Assembly (NCBI GenBank): GCA_030512295.1
Contig: JAULSR010000001.1
Location: 1-64,000 of the forward strand
Reading direction: 5' to 3'
Source of the DNA: Bombardia bombarda
Lineage: Eukaryota > Ascomycota > Sordariomycetes > Sordariales > Lasiosphaeriaceae
DNA length: 64,000 bases
Shown here: positions 46,766 through 58,110 of the stretch, piece by piece
Layout of the letters: every line of letters begins with the position of its first letter
Numbering within the stretch: the first letter of the stretch is position 1
Translations under genes and position numbers: made by a program
Notes under the pieces: generated by a model
What the model was told of the DNA's origin: nothing
The model's database searches: none
The model's input: only the letters and a program-made list of their open reading frames with translations

Positions 46766-48634
46766 CTATATAGTTTCAAAGTTTGTGTACACTCTCCCTT
46801 CCCAGCCTCTCAGCGCTGGCCAGACAACCCCGTCGCTTTCATGTCTTATCTCGCCACCCCTATCCTCGCCCCCACCCCCTCCAGTTGTCAACAATACATG
46901 CACGTCTTGCTCTTCACATCCCAAAGCCTCTGTAACCGACAAAAACTCCCTATCCTGTCTTGAAAAGTTCATCACTACCAGCGCCCGTCTTGGCCTCCTA
47001 TCACTCTCATCCCCCGCAGGAGCCTCTTTCACAAAGGCCCAAACATGCTCATTCTCTGCATCCAGCAGTGTATGGGATCCAAACACAAAGACCTCTGGAT
47101 ATAGCTTTCTCATCTTGAGCACTTTTTTGTAAAACTCCAAGACAGAGTCGGGGTCGCCCGCCTGCTTCTGCACATTGACCTCCCTGTAGTCGTCATGGAC
47201 GCGCATCCACGGTCTCGCACTTTCCCCTTCGTTGCCATCCCCAGCCGCCATGAAGCCGGCATGCTGTCCTGCACTCCACTGAAAGGGCAACCTCGCATGA
47301 TCCCTGGCCAAGATGCTCAAGCCGTGCATCGTGCTCCTCACCCTTTCTTCATCTCCAGTTGCCAGCGCCTCGGCATAAAAGTTTCTTGCCTCGATGTCCT
47401 TATACTCCGCCATGTCCCACGTGGCGGGCATGTTGGTCATGCCAATTTCTTGCCCTTGATACAGAAAGAGGCTGCCCGTCATGGAGGCCTGCCACAGCGC
47501 GATGGTCTTTGCCGAGCGTGCCCACCACTCCCTGGACCCGCAGTCGCCAAAGCGTGACACGGCACGTCCGTTGTCGTGGTTCTCGATGAAGGCCGTGGTC
47601 CATCCATCGGTGCCCTCGATGAAGGACTGCCATTTCGCCGTCAGGGCCTTGAGGGTAGACAACTTCCACGGCTGGTATGTGTACTTGCCGCCAAAGATGT
47701 CGCCGTTGCCGAGGCGGATGACGGAGAACTCAAAGACCATGTCCAGCTCCTGGTTCGCGGCCGAGATGTAGGGCAGAACCTGAGCGGGGTGTGGTGTGTT
47801 GGACAGTTCGCCAACCGAGACGGCATCATAGGGGGCAAGGGCTTTGCGGTTCATCTCGTGGATGAACTCGTGGATCCGCGGGCCATTGCACCACATCTCG
47901 GGGGCTGGCTGGTGGGCCGAGGACGGATCAGTGATGGGCGCGTCACGAAATGACGGATCCTTGCTGTACTTGTTGACTGTGTCGATGCGGAACCCATCGA
48001 CGCCGCGGTCGAGCCAGAAGCGCATCGTGTCGGCATAGAGCGCGTCGCGGCAGTCGGCATTGTCCCAGTTCAAGTCGGGCTGGTCGGGCGCGTACAGGTG
48101 CAGGTAATATTGCTGGGTCAGCTCGTCCCAGGTCCAGGTCGAGCCAGCAAAGTAGCTGCGCCAGTTTGTGGGCGGATGACGCGTGCCGTCGGGGGAATAC
48201 CGCGCCGGCTTCCAGATGTACCAGTCGCGCTTGGCGTTCGTGGTGGACGAACGCGACTCGGCGAACCAGGCATGTTCAACTGACGTGTGGTTGATGACGA
48301 GGTCGAGGATGACCTTCATTCCACGGGCATGACAGGAGGCCACCAGGTTGTCGACGTCGGCTACGGTGCCGTAGGGCGCATATATGCGCTGGTAGTCGGA
48401 CACATCGTACCCCATGTCGGCTTGGGGAGACTCGAAGATGGGCGAGACCCAGACCACGTCGACGCCCAGGGATTCCAGGTAGGGGATACACGAGACCAGG
48501 CCTGGGAGGTCACCCCAGCCATCTGAGTTGGAGTCCTTGAAGCTGGCAGGATAGACCTGGTAGAAGACGGCTGACTTCCACCATGGTTGCTTGCTCACAA
48601 ACCTGTGGGAAGCGTCCCAGATCAAAGGAGCCAT
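46766..48634 (-). CDS. Alpha-glucosidase/maltase, GH13 (oligo-1,6-glucosidase subfamily)
   Basis: Single exon of 622 residues without signal peptide, so probably cytosolic as for yeast MAL maltases. The order of GH13 motifs is complete. VFYQVYPASFKDSNSDGWGD opens the barrel and DLVINHTS is region I. GFRIDTVNKY carries the nucleophile Asp, SVGELSN the acid/base Glu and ENHDNGRAV the third carboxylate. The C-terminal beta domain ends at NFETI. The enzyme hydrolyses terminal alpha-1,4 or 1,6 glucosidic bonds in maltose, isomaltose or sucrose. It is transcribed divergently from the sugar permease gene through a 789-bp region. Confidence 0.95.
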   Translation of the reverse strand: MAPLIWDASHRFVSKQPWWKSAVFYQVYPASFKDSNSDGWGDLPGLVSCIPYLESLGVDVVWVSPIFESPQADMGYDVSDYQRIYAPYGTVADVDNLVASCHARGMKVILDLVINHTSVEHAWFAESRSSTTNAKRDWYIWKPARYSPDGTRHPPTNWRSYFAGSTWTWDELTQQYYLHLYAPDQPDLNWDNADCRDALYADTMRFWLDRGVDGFRIDTVNKYSKDPSFRDAPITDPSSAHQPAPEMWCNGPRIHEFIHEMNRKALAPYDAVSVGELSNTPHPAQVLPYISAANQELDMVFEFSVIRLGNGDIFGGKYTYQPWKLSTLKALTAKWQSFIEGTDGWTTAFIENHDNGRAVSRFGDCGSREWWARSAKTIALWQASMTGSLFLYQGQEIGMTNMPATWDMAEYKDIEARNFYAEALATGDEERVRSTMHGLSILARDHARLPFQWSAGQHAGFMAAGDGNEGESARPWMRVHDDYREVNVQKQAGDPDSVLEFYKKVLKMRKLYPEVFVFGSHTLLDAENEHVWAFVKEAPAGDESDRRPRRALVVMNFSRQDREFLSVTEALGCEEQDVHVLLTTGGGGGEDRGGEIRHESDGVVWPALRGWEGRVYTNFETI

Positions 48635-49423
48635 GAGAGCAGAAGATGGCTGGCACGGATGGTGGACACTGCTAGCTGGATCGATGGCATTGGTGGGATC
48701 TACCTTATAGGTATGTACCTGCTGATCTTCGCCATGAGTTCCGAGGTCGGGTCCAGTCCAGTCATCTTGCCTCCATCGCCAAACCCCACAGTCCCTAGAA
48801 TGACCCCAATGGAACTACTAGTCGAACCACAGCACAGAGCTGCTTTGGGACCATGGAGGCAAGAACAGCCGGCTTGTGGGCTTGACCCCTCGTCGGAGTA
48901 GCACCGCTAGTCGAGCGTTAGACCCCGCTAGACTCCGCCGAATAGCGCCACAGCACCAAACGAGTGGCCAGTCTCGGCCGTTCTCGAGCGTCCCAGGGTG
49001 ACATCAAAAAACATGAAAAACACCACCAATAATTCCCTTTTCCAGCCTCCCCGCACTGTCTTCCCCCACATTCACGATGGGATGGGACGGGGTGAAGTCC
49101 CAGCCCGTTGGTTGTCAAAACCCATCCCTGGCGGAAAACCAAGACAATTCTCCAAAAGAGGCAAGCCCAGCTCTTTGTTAGTTCGGCAATTGCTGAGCTA
49201 GTCGACATTTTCTCGCCATGTGGTCTGACCAACAAGCAGCACTTCTGAGGATACCTCCCGGCCTTGCACCTTGACCGGGCATTGGCCGAGGCACGCAAGA
49301 TAAATAAGTGCTGCCCTACTTAGGACACCGACATCTCAGGTGGTGCGACCTCTATCTCTCTAGATTCATCCTCTCTCTGTTATTTGGCTAGGTACTCACC
49401 AAGGTATCCATCCATCTGGCATC
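48635..49423. promoter_or_regulatory. Shared divergent promoter of glucosidase and permease
   Basis: The two genes start on either side. At 49257-49279 CCCGG and CCGGG form an inverted repeat with 13 bases between, that is a CGG-N13-CCG site of the kind Zn2Cys6 dimers bind; it lies about 145 bp upstream of the permease ATG. Further CGG triplets occur near 48894 and 48936. A TATA-like ATAAATAA lies near 49300. The linked Zn2Cys6 gene at 51272-53023 is the obvious candidate regulator. This is inference. Confidence 0.5.
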
Positions 49424-51232
49424 ATGGCGGCCCCTGACATCAACAACAACTTGAACGACCATGATACAATCTACCCCAATGAGCTTGCCACGGAGGCCAA
49501 GGTGGCCGCCGACGCCGAGCACAGCATGACCCTTTTACAGGCTCTTCGTGCACATCCCAAAGCCATCGGCTGGTCTGTCCTGCTCTCCTCCACACTCATC
49601 ATGGAGGGCTACGACCTCGCGCTCATCAGCAACCTGTACGCCTCGCCCGTCTTCAACCAAAAGTACGGCGAGCTGAACCCGGCCACTGGCAAGTATGTGG
49701 TCTCGGCTGCCTGGCAGTCGGGCTTGTCCAACGGCGCCCGTGCCGGCGAGATCATCGGCCTCATTATCGCTGGCTGGACAGCTGATCGCTATGGATACAA
49801 GCCGACAACCATGGGGGCCCTGGTCTTTTTGATGGGCTGTATCTTTGTCTTGTTTTTTGCACCCAACGTGCAGGTCTTGGTCTTGGGAAGCGTACTGTGT
49901 GGTAAGTTTCTTCGTAGATATCACTCAACGGATCACGATGCTGACGGTGTTGTCCAGGCCTCCCCTGGGGTGCGTTCCAGAGCGTAGCGCCCGCATATGC
50001 CTCCGAGGTTGCCCCTACTGTTCTCAGGCCATATCTGACCACGTTCATCAACATGTGCTGGGTGAGTCAAATTCCAGATACCCACCTTAGTTATGCCTCA
50101 GAACTGATGCTTGCTGTCACTCACAGGTGATTGGCCAATTCTTCTCCGCCGCTGTAAACAAGGGCTCCGTCAACCGCACCGACGAGTGGGCGTACCGCAT
50201 CCCCTACGGCGTGCAATGGGTGTGGCCCATTCCCATCCTCATCGGTCTCATCTTTGCGCCCGAGTAAGTTGAGGCACCGTCGAGTCTTGAAGTTTAATTG
50301 TCTGGATACTCGCTAACAGACCCGCCCATCAACCCAGATCACCGTGGTGGCATGTCCGCCATGACAACCTCCCCGCAGCACGCGCCTCCCTCGCACGCCT
50401 GACATCCCGCAACTCGTCTCCATCCTCCATCGACTCCACTCTATCCCTCATCGCCCACACCAACGCCATGGAAGCCGAGATCAAATCAGGCGTCAGCTAT
50501 CGTGATTGCTTCCGCGGCATCGACCTACGTCGCACCGAGATCGTGGTCGGTATCTGGCTGGTGCAGACGCTGGGTGGCCAAAACATCATGGGGTACTTCA
50601 CTTACTTCCTAACGCAGGCGGGAATGGACGCGTCCAACTCCTTCTCCCTCAGCATGGCCAATTCTGCCCTGGGAATCATCGGGACGGCGGCCAGCTGGGG
50701 GCTGATGGCTCGGGTGGGCAGACGCAAGATCCACTTCTTTGGGCTGTGCGGCCAGTTCTTGATCCTGGTCATCGTGGGCTGTTTGTCCTTTGGGACAACC
50801 AAGGCCAGCGTGTGGGCGATTGGCGGCATGTTGATTGCCTTTACATTCATCTACGACCTGACGGTCGGGCCAGTCACGTACAGTCTGGTGTCGGAGCTGT
50901 CGTCGACCAGACTCAAGGCCAAGACGATTGTCATGGCAAGAGCGGCATATAACGCGAGCAACATCTTTGTGAACGTCATGACAAACTACCAGCTCAGCTC
51001 GACGGCGTGGAACTGGGGCGCCAGGGCGGCTTTCTTCTGGGCGGGGACCTGTTTTGTTAGCCTGGTCTGGGTGTTTTTCCGGCTGCCGGAGCCCAAGGAC
51101 AGGACATATGCCGAGCTGGATGAATTGTTCGAGAGGCGGGTGAGTGCAAGAAAGTTTGCAAAGACAAAGGTCGATGTGTATGGCACCGGAGAGGAGGCAG
51201 AACAGAAGTTATCGGAAGCGAAACTAGCCTAG
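49424..51232 (+). CDS. MFS alpha-glucoside/maltose permease
   Basis: Exons 49424-49901, 49958-50061, 50127-50263 and 50338-51232 (introns 56-74 bp) give 537 residues with about 12 helices. Sugar-transporter marks include EGYDLALISNLYASPVF after TM1, GWTADRYGYKPTT between TM2 and TM3, LPWGAFQSVAPAYASEVAP, PESPWW-type sequence (EPW-like, APESPWW), GGQNIMGYF, and PEPKDRTYAELDELFE at the end. This set is that of fungal MalP/MAL proton-coupled maltose symporters at the plasma membrane. The N-terminal tail is acidic and soluble. Pairing with a cytosolic GH13 enzyme supports uptake of intact maltose or isomaltose. Confidence 0.9.
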
Positions 51233-51271
51233 ACAGGCGGACACAGACAGTCGTTTTAAATTGCTTTCATA

Positions 51272-53023
51272 TCAACCTGGCATAGCTTGCTGCAGATGCT
51301 TCCTCAACAATTCATCGTAGATGGCTTTTCCTCCTGGTAATTGTGTTATCAATCTTCTCAGGTACTTCAAATCGTCTTCGGGGTTTGATCTGCTCCGTCC
51401 AGCCCAGCTGTCGTTCCCGACCTCCCTTGCCACCCTTGCACCTTCCTTTGCGATTGGTATTCGCGCCAAGACGTCCACCATGGCCGAGGCAATGTCAAAT
51501 AGTTTCTCTGTCAACCCGACCCCGTGCACCTTGATGCTATCCACGGGAAGATGGTGCGTCGACAAGGTCAGGTCTCGGGCTACAACTAGCGGGTACTGGT
51601 ATGTGAGATTCTCGCTCAGGCCAGGGGAGGCCTCCTCGGTAGTCAGGTGGCCGAGACGCAGACGAAGCTGCCACAGGATGATGCGCAGCCACATCTGGGT
51701 GACGCGGAGGTTGGCCTTTTGGGTGTCTTGTAGCGGAATGGTGGGGTTGATGGCGGTCTTGATAGCGCGCTCGATGTATGTGAGGGAGGCGTGGATAGCT
51801 TGAGATGCTGGCGGTGGATGTGGAGGGCCAGGGTTAAGAGGCGAATTTATTGATTGTGTGGCCTGTATCTGTGTCTGTGTCTGTGTCTGTGTTTGGGCTG
51901 GTGCATTGTGGTGGGCTTGGATTTGTTCTTGGTTAACAAGGGAGATGAACCATGTGTCCAGAGGACGAAACAGTGCTGCCAGGGTCCAGAAACCTGCAAG
52001 TGACGGGTTGTCGTCTGGGCTGGGGGTCTCTGCGGTTATTTGCAACGTGACAGGGCGCCGGTAGCGGATTGCGTGCGACCTCTCCGAGATCAACAAAGTC
52101 CAGAATAGCCGGTCAGCCAGAAATCTGAACGACGTGGATGAACTCGACGGGTTGCCGCAAGGTCTCAGCAGCAGCCACAGCGTGGTCGATTCGCGGAGGA
52201 AGAGAAAGGCCTGGCTGTGGTGCAGCAGCGCGCCGTGGCATGCATACAAGAAGAATGTCAGTAGGCACAGCTCGAGAGATGGATTAGAGCTCCGCGCAAA
52301 GCTGCCGTGCGCTGCCAAAGCACCATCAAACAGTCTTTGTCCATAGGCCGCATTCTTTTCCGAGATTAGACCCTGCAGAAACAAACTCTCTGGCTCCTCG
52401 ACCTGTAATAGCACAAGCGAGCACATGGCGGTCAGAAGACACTGTGCCTCCATTGCAGCTTCAGAGGCCGGACCGGCGCGCGCAGCCAACTTGAGCTGGG
52501 CGATGTACTCGGGCACCATGATGGGGATGGTGGGATACAGACGCGCGAAGAAGCGCCCGACGCAGTAGTCGACCACGGTGAGCGGCAACAGCTCAGCCAT
52601 GCGCTGAAAGGCCGTCGACTGGGGAGATACATGTAACGACTGAGCATGTAATGACTGAGCATGTATTTGTGGTGTCTGTGTCTGGGGGTTCGGACTTGTC
52701 GAGTGCCAGGCGATCTGCACGGGGCCCGGTTGCACGAGGCATTGCTCGCCGAGTCCCTGGTCGAGGCATCGCTTGCACGGTCGGTACTCGCTGCAGGCCC
52801 GTCGGAGGTTCCTGCATCGCTGGCAGGCACGCGATACCTGGGCTCTCTTGGAGCGCGAGTCTAGCTCGGCGGCTGCTGCATGTGCGGGACTCCGCTTGTC
52901 GCCGGGTCGGGCCGCAGGAATGGTCTGGTTCTGGTTCTGGTGCGACGCTGACGACGACGTGGGCGAGGGCGACACGGATGGCGATATCGAGTGGCCACCG
53001 TCAACGAGGGGCGACTGCTGCAT
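51272..53023 (-). CDS. Zn2Cys6 transcription factor, candidate MAL-unit regulator
   Basis: Single exon of 583 residues. The N-terminus is Ser/Gln-rich. A zinc cluster at about residues 63-91 reads CQRCRNLRRACSEYRPCKRC and ends GEQC, preceded by basic SKRAQ-SRA. The middle and C-terminal parts carry the fungal-specific domain, with LFLQGLISEKNAAYGQRLFDGA and LADRLFWTLLISERSHAIRYRR, as in AmyR/MAL-activator-like proteins. A Gln-Thr repeat (TQTQTQTQ, near 51868-51895 in DNA) lies in a linker. The gene converges on the permease gene, 39 bp between stops. Position next to maltase and permease suggests it controls them. Confidence 0.85.
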   Translation of the reverse strand: MQQSPLVDGGHSISPSVSPSPTSSSASHQNQNQTIPAARPGDKRSPAHAAAAELDSRSKRAQVSRACQRCRNLRRACSEYRPCKRCLDQGLGEQCLVQPGPVQIAWHSTSPNPQTQTPQIHAQSLHAQSLHVSPQSTAFQRMAELLPLTVVDYCVGRFFARLYPTIPIMVPEYIAQLKLAARAGPASEAAMEAQCLLTAMCSLVLLQVEEPESLFLQGLISEKNAAYGQRLFDGALAAHGSFARSSNPSLELCLLTFFLYACHGALLHHSQAFLFLRESTTLWLLLRPCGNPSSSSTSFRFLADRLFWTLLISERSHAIRYRRPVTLQITAETPSPDDNPSLAGFWTLAALFRPLDTWFISLVNQEQIQAHHNAPAQTQTQTQTQIQATQSINSPLNPGPPHPPPASQAIHASLTYIERAIKTAINPTIPLQDTQKANLRVTQMWLRIILWQLRLRLGHLTTEEASPGLSENLTYQYPLVVARDLTLSTHHLPVDSIKVHGVGLTEKLFDIASAMVDVLARIPIAKEGARVAREVGNDSWAGRSRSNPEDDLKYLRRLITQLPGGKAIYDELLRKHLQQAMPG

Positions 53024-53155
53024 TTGAGCTTATGAGGAAATATAGATAGGTATACGAATATTGAAGCCCGGGTCTCTCCTCGATTGATGGTGATGATGGC
53101 ACACGGTAAACACGTGGTGCATGCAAGTTATTAGCGCGCTTGGCTTACGGGATGG

Positions 53156-53206
53156 CAGCCAGCAGCCAGCAGCCAGCAGCCAGCAGCCAGCAGCCAGCAG
53201 CCAACA
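53156..53206 (-). repeat. Heptamer minisatellite GGCTGCT (inverted relative to 46.5 kb)
   Basis: About seven units of AGCAGCC on the plus strand, that is GGCTGCT on the minus strand. It lies 133 bp upstream of the Zn2Cys6 start at 53023. The unit differs by one base from the GGCAGCT unit at 46504-46590. The remaining 53024-53442 sequence shows no gene. Confidence 0.9.
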
Positions 53207-53442
53207 GGGTACCGTACCTTTCACACCCCTTCCTTGTAGCCTGGAACTAGTGCATGTCCCCGCATCCATGTTAGTGTAGTTCCTAGTTTGGCAGTTCAGC
53301 TGATGTTAACACCTGTCTGCGGTTCCGCATCCGACTTAGCTTGTCTAGTTTCCATTGATCTGGCTGGGTTCAAAGTTGCAAGGTATATTAAAGTTGAACA
53401 ACTATTCTAGTACATACGCAACTTCACCTTCTTCCCACTCTC

Positions 53443-54494
53443 TCACAACCCAAACGCCCTCAACCTCGGAAATAGCTCCAGCGCCGCCCCAGTGTTAACC
53501 GACTGCACAAATTCGCTATCCGTCTTGTTATAGTCATTCAGGTTCCTGTTCATCTGTTTTATGGCCGGCGTGGGAGCATAAGGATAGTCACTCCCAAACA
53601 GCACTCTGTTGGGCTTGGCAAAGTCCTTGAGCAGCCCTAGCACCAACGGGGCCGACGACAGAGCCGTGTCAAAGTAGAAGCTCCGGGCATCCTCCATGAA
53701 ACTCTCGGTGATCTGAGCCCCAGATAGTTCTGTCGTGTTTCCTGATGATGTGCCGGGGATGTAGGGCAACATGGCGGCGGGCCGCAGGGCCAGGTATGGA
53801 AGGGTGCCACCGGCATGAGGGAGGATGATCTTGACGTTGGGGTGGCTGCGCACAGTGCCAGAGGTGATGAGGTCGCAGGCCGTCCGGGTGGTCTCGTGGG
53901 GATAGTCAATCATGGGTTGGGGAAGGAACTTGTTGACCAGGGTGGTGTCAACGGGGTGAGTTGGATGCACGAAAACAACGGTGCCACGAGCGTCTAGCAG
54001 ATCCCATGTTGATGCAAAGTCGGGGTGGCCCAGGTAGTGGTTGTCTTCACCATACCGCGTGTAGAGAATGACACCGTCGGCGTGGAGTGTGTCGAGGGCG
54101 TAGATAATTTCTGCCTGTGCCGATGCAGGGTCCAGAAGAGACGGCACAGTGGCGAAGAAACCGTAGCGAGAAGGGTGGTCAGCGGCAATGGAGGCAGCAT
54201 ACTCATTGGCTTGGCGGCAGAAGGCCGGTTGCTGCTTGAGCGGGACAATACCGGCTCCCGGGGCCGTGATAGAGAGGATGGCAAATGAGATGGACTCGGC
54301 TTCGTTCAGCTCGAGATCCTTGTTGATGGTCCAGTCAGGAATGGACCAACCCGACGGGTCACCGCCGCCATCTACTAGAGCTATGGTCTGTTAGCTATTA
54401 ACGTACTGAAAGCCGGGCCGGGTTTTGTTTACTTACCCTGCGCATAAAAGGGCGGGACAAAGTGGTGGTGGACGTCCACACGTCGTAGAGCCAT
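53443..54494 (-). CDS. Amidohydrolase-2 family decarboxylase (6-MSA/gamma-resorcylate type)
   Basis: Exons 54437-54494 and 53443-54380 (56-bp intron) give 331 residues. The first exon carries RRVDVHHHFVPP, with the HxH metal ligands. Then come VVFVHPTHPVD, IILPHAGGTLPYLALRP (metal-binding His) and VLFGSDYPYAP (catalytic Asp). The fold is a TIM barrel and the family performs non-oxidative decarboxylation (ACMSD, gamma-resorcylate, 6-methylsalicylate decarboxylases) or hydrolysis. The GGWP/GWSIPDW-type segment after the first exon is common in the fungal 6-methylsalicylate decarboxylase group, which is my best guess. No polyketide synthase is in the window. Confidence 0.85.
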
Positions 54495-56072
54495 GGCTTC
54501 AATAGTGTGGAATTAATTGGGCGGAATAGCGGAATAGACTACTTGATGGTTGATCAAAAGAGAATGAAGACGGTGCCCGTTGAATACCTCCATTTCTCAA
54601 AACATTGTCTCCCTTGGTAAGCAGGTCCTTATCTCTTTAAATAAGTTGAAGCTTCTCCTTGCTGAAGCCCATAGCCATGATAATAAAAAAAGATTCGAGT
54701 TTTGTTCCGGCTCTTTGCGTCAAGTCCGCAGTCAAGCTTCGTCCGCCAAGCATTGATGTCACCTTGACGCAGAGGGAGATGGGATGCAGTCAAGGTCGTG
54801 CTTCGCGCTCGCGTGTCCGGCCTTCAGTCGCCATTCGCGCCACCCCAGACTTGGCTGCATCGTCAGCGATATGGTACTTCAAGCCTCCAAATGCATCAAC
54901 ACCTTCAATTGAGTTGCGAGGTAGGTATCCACTAGCACCAGAACCCCAAACAGGAAGCAGAACCATGTGCTGGAGAAGTCGGGGTTCGAGCCCCTGACGT
55001 CCCATTCTCCGCCACAGAATTGGCACACAGACATGCATTCGTATCTGTGCATCCAATCCAGCTCCTCCGATTAATGTTCGGCTGCGTGTCCTTTTCCGGA
55101 AAATCTACTCGACTACTCCTTTTGTGCCCACCTGCCTCGCCCCTTTCCCCTCCCTTCCAAGCCTCCTCTCTCCTCTCGGCTACTCCTTTTTGGTGTGGCA
55201 GCTAAGGTAGTCTCACGGAAACACCCCACAAATGCCCACTTTCCCCAACTTCTTGGGGGGTGCGCTAGTCCATGGAGAGGGCTAGTTCGATAAATACTAC
55301 CTAGATCTGCTTTTGGTCTGGAGTGGAAACTTCACTGTCACCCCGCAGTTGGGCGTTCGCGCTTTGTTGACATGGCACAAAAAGTGTCCTTTCCGTCAAG
55401 TGGCGGTCTTGCACAGTTTGGTCGCCATATGCATATGCAGTCAATGCATTCCGCAGTAGCGTGTTGAATTATATACATTCATTGCTGCAAGGGTCTAGAA
55501 GACTGAGATGGTGACGTATTGCTCAGCAGTCTAGTATCAGTAGCAGGGACATTTTGGATGCACGAAATTGAGGCCGCAAATACCAAGTCCAGATGCCGGC
55601 CGATTTAGAGAAGCAGACCGTTTCGCTGGGAAGGTGCCGGTCAGCTGGGAACTGCGTTGCAATAGATTATAGAACCGATAGAACCGTGTGAAACCCAGGG
55701 CGAGAGATGGGCCAGACTGGCAGTTCGCGCCAGCAGAGTGGGAAGGATTTCTGTCTCTCGCAGTCTTTGCGGCGGTCTTGTCGACAAGCTGCTAATGACC
55801 CTGATTTTGACATCATCTTGTTCTCCGCGCCGAGTTTCGGATACGGCTGCCCAAGTAGGTTGTTTTGCGGGAGCTCCTTGCAAGCGTGGGGTAGACTGTG
55901 CCTATGTGGTAGCTAAGATTGTCGGTCAGTGATGGAGCAGTGCTGGTTGGTCCAGTCCAGTCAAAGAGTCTCTGGCTGTATTATGTAGGTATATAATCGA
56001 TGGAACCAGCATGCAGAGCTTCCGCTTCCTCTGCTCTCTTTCCTCTCACAGTACCGTCACTTATCTCAAACC
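54495..56072. other. Intergenic, no gene recognised
   Basis: Shared upstream region of the decarboxylase and P450 genes. A T-arm-like sequence (CGGGGTTCGAGCCCCTG, about 54977-54993) stands alone without the rest of a tRNA. No other feature is supported. Confidence 0.5.
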
Positions 56073-57885
56073 ATGGCGCCGACAACACTGCTCGCGGGCG
56101 TCGCCGCCGTTGTCCTGTACCTCATCTATGGGGCTTTCACATTTGGCCACCGGAGGAAGGACATGCCCACAGGCCCTAAGACACTTCCTTTTATTGGCAA
56201 CCTCCACCAAATACCAAAAAACTACACCCACATAAGGTACGTTCAACCCCAATCTTTCCATCAACCGTCAAGCCAATCGGGGGCAACACAATACTAACTG
56301 ACATAAAACCTTATCAGATTCACAGAATGGGCGCGCAAGTATGGCGGCATCTACACACTCAAGCTGGGCAGCGAGACGATGGCCGTCATCACAGACCGCA
56401 GCCTGCTCAAGAGCACAGTCGACAAGAAGGCCAACATCTACAGCCACCGACCTCCCTCCTATGTATCTCACGATCTCATCACCAAGGGCAACCATCTGCT
56501 TGTCATGTTCTATGGTGACAAGTGGCGCACCTTCCGCCGCTTGATCCACCAGCACCTGATGGAGAGCATGGTCGAGCGTGAGCATCTGCAAGTCGTTAAC
56601 GCCGAGGCCACCCAGCTCGTGCGCGACTATATGCTATTTCCCGAGGACCATATGCTGCATCCCAAACGCTTTAGCAACAGCATCAGCAACACAATCAGTT
56701 AGCCAACCCTTCCCCTCTCTCAACTGCTTCTCATGTAGCTAACCAGACGACCCCCTACTGCAGTCTACGGCATCCGATCTCCCACCGTCAAGTCAGAGTA
56801 CATGCGCCGGCTCTACCACCTCATGGAGTCCTGGTCCGAGATCATGGAGACCGGCAACACACCCCCCGTTGACATCTTCCCGTGGCTCAAGGCAATCCCC
56901 CAGCGCCTCATGGGCAACTACAAGTCTCGCTCGCTCGCCGTTGGCAACCAGATGGATAATCTCTATGAGGACACGCTGCAGGATGTGATCAAGAGACGCG
57001 AGACGCGCAATGCCGGCTCATTCATGGATGTCGTGCTTGACCAGCAGGATAAGACACAGCTGCCGCGCGACCAGCTCCGATTCATTGGCGGTGTCTTGAT
57101 GGAGGGCGGCAGCGACACATCGAGCAGTTTGATCCTGGCCATTGTGCAGGCTCTGATCCTGAACCCCGAGGTCCAGGAGCGCGCTTACAAGGAGATTTCC
57201 GCGGTCGTCGGCGAGGATAGGAGCCCCGTCTGGAGCGACATGGTCAACCTGCCGTATATCAATATGATTGTCAAGGAGGGCCACCGCTGGAGGCCGATCC
57301 TGCCGCTGGGATTCCCACATGCGTTGGGCCAAGGTATGTCCCAGTTTCTTGATCTTGATCCCATCCAATGGCCCTTGCTAATTCTGTTCTGTGGTAACAG
57401 ATGACTGGGTTGACGGCAAGTTCCTCCCCAAGGGCACCACCATAATTCTCAACGTCTGGGGCATGCACATGGACGAGCAGGTTTGGGACGAGCCCGAGCG
57501 CTTCAACCCCGACCGTTACAAGGACCACCCGCTGCTGGCGTTTGAGTATGTCGCAGGTGGCGACTGGCAGAAGCGTGACCACTACGGCTACGGAGCCGGC
57601 CGCCGCATCTGTCCCGGCATGTACCTGGCTGAGCGCAATATGTTGCTCTCCATTGCCAAGCTGATCTGGGCCTTCAAGTTTGAGAAGAAGATTGGCAGGG
57701 ACGGCCGCCCCATGGTTGTTGACCCAGACCCGGTTACTGGATATCACAATGGCTTCTTGTACTGTGCTAAGGACTACGGCTGCAACCCCGTTGTGAGGAG
57801 CGAGAAGGTCCGGGCCACGGTTTTGAGGGAGTTTGATGAGGTGGAGAGGGACGTCTTTAGCAAGTTTGTCAATCCTGCTGTTTAG
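56073..57885 (+). CDS. Cytochrome P450 monooxygenase
   Basis: Exons 56073-56236, 56318-56697, 56764-57333 and 57401-57885 (introns 66-81 bp) give 532 residues. An N-terminal membrane anchor (LLAGVAAVVLYLIYGAF) is followed by the proline-rich hinge PTGPKTLPFIGN. The I-helix is GGVLMEGGSDTSSS. The ExxR motif is EGHR in IVKEGHRWRP, PERFNPDRY is the PERF motif, and YGYGAGRRICPGMYLAERN carries the haem Cys. The enzyme sits in the ER membrane and uses a reductase partner. The sequence is of the fungal O-methylsterigmatocystin-oxidoreductase-like class, but substrate cannot be inferred. Neighbours are a decarboxylase, a DUF1996 protein and an ABC pump. Confidence 0.93.
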
Positions 57886-58110
57886 ACGGTTTAGATGTTG
57901 AATTGGTTGGAGTTTATGCCTTGTTTGTCTCAAAATGAACCCATTGCGAATTTGAGTGATACACTAGGGAGATTGACGACGAAGAATAACGCTATCTAGT
58001 ATAAATTCAAGGCGACGTATATTTGTTATCTCGGAATCTCTATTACTTTAACATTGTTGATGAATTTTAATCTGCCCTCCCATCGCTCATAGCTCAATTT
58101 CGAGGATTGT

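Noticed and set aside
51868..51895. TGTGTC repeat as a noncoding microsatellite
   Set aside because: It is coding in the Zn2Cys6 gene and gives a Gln-Thr repeat.
54976..54994. T-arm-like sequence that could mark a tRNA gene
   Set aside because: No matching acceptor, D-arm or anticodon arm exists on either side or strand; at most a tRNA fragment.
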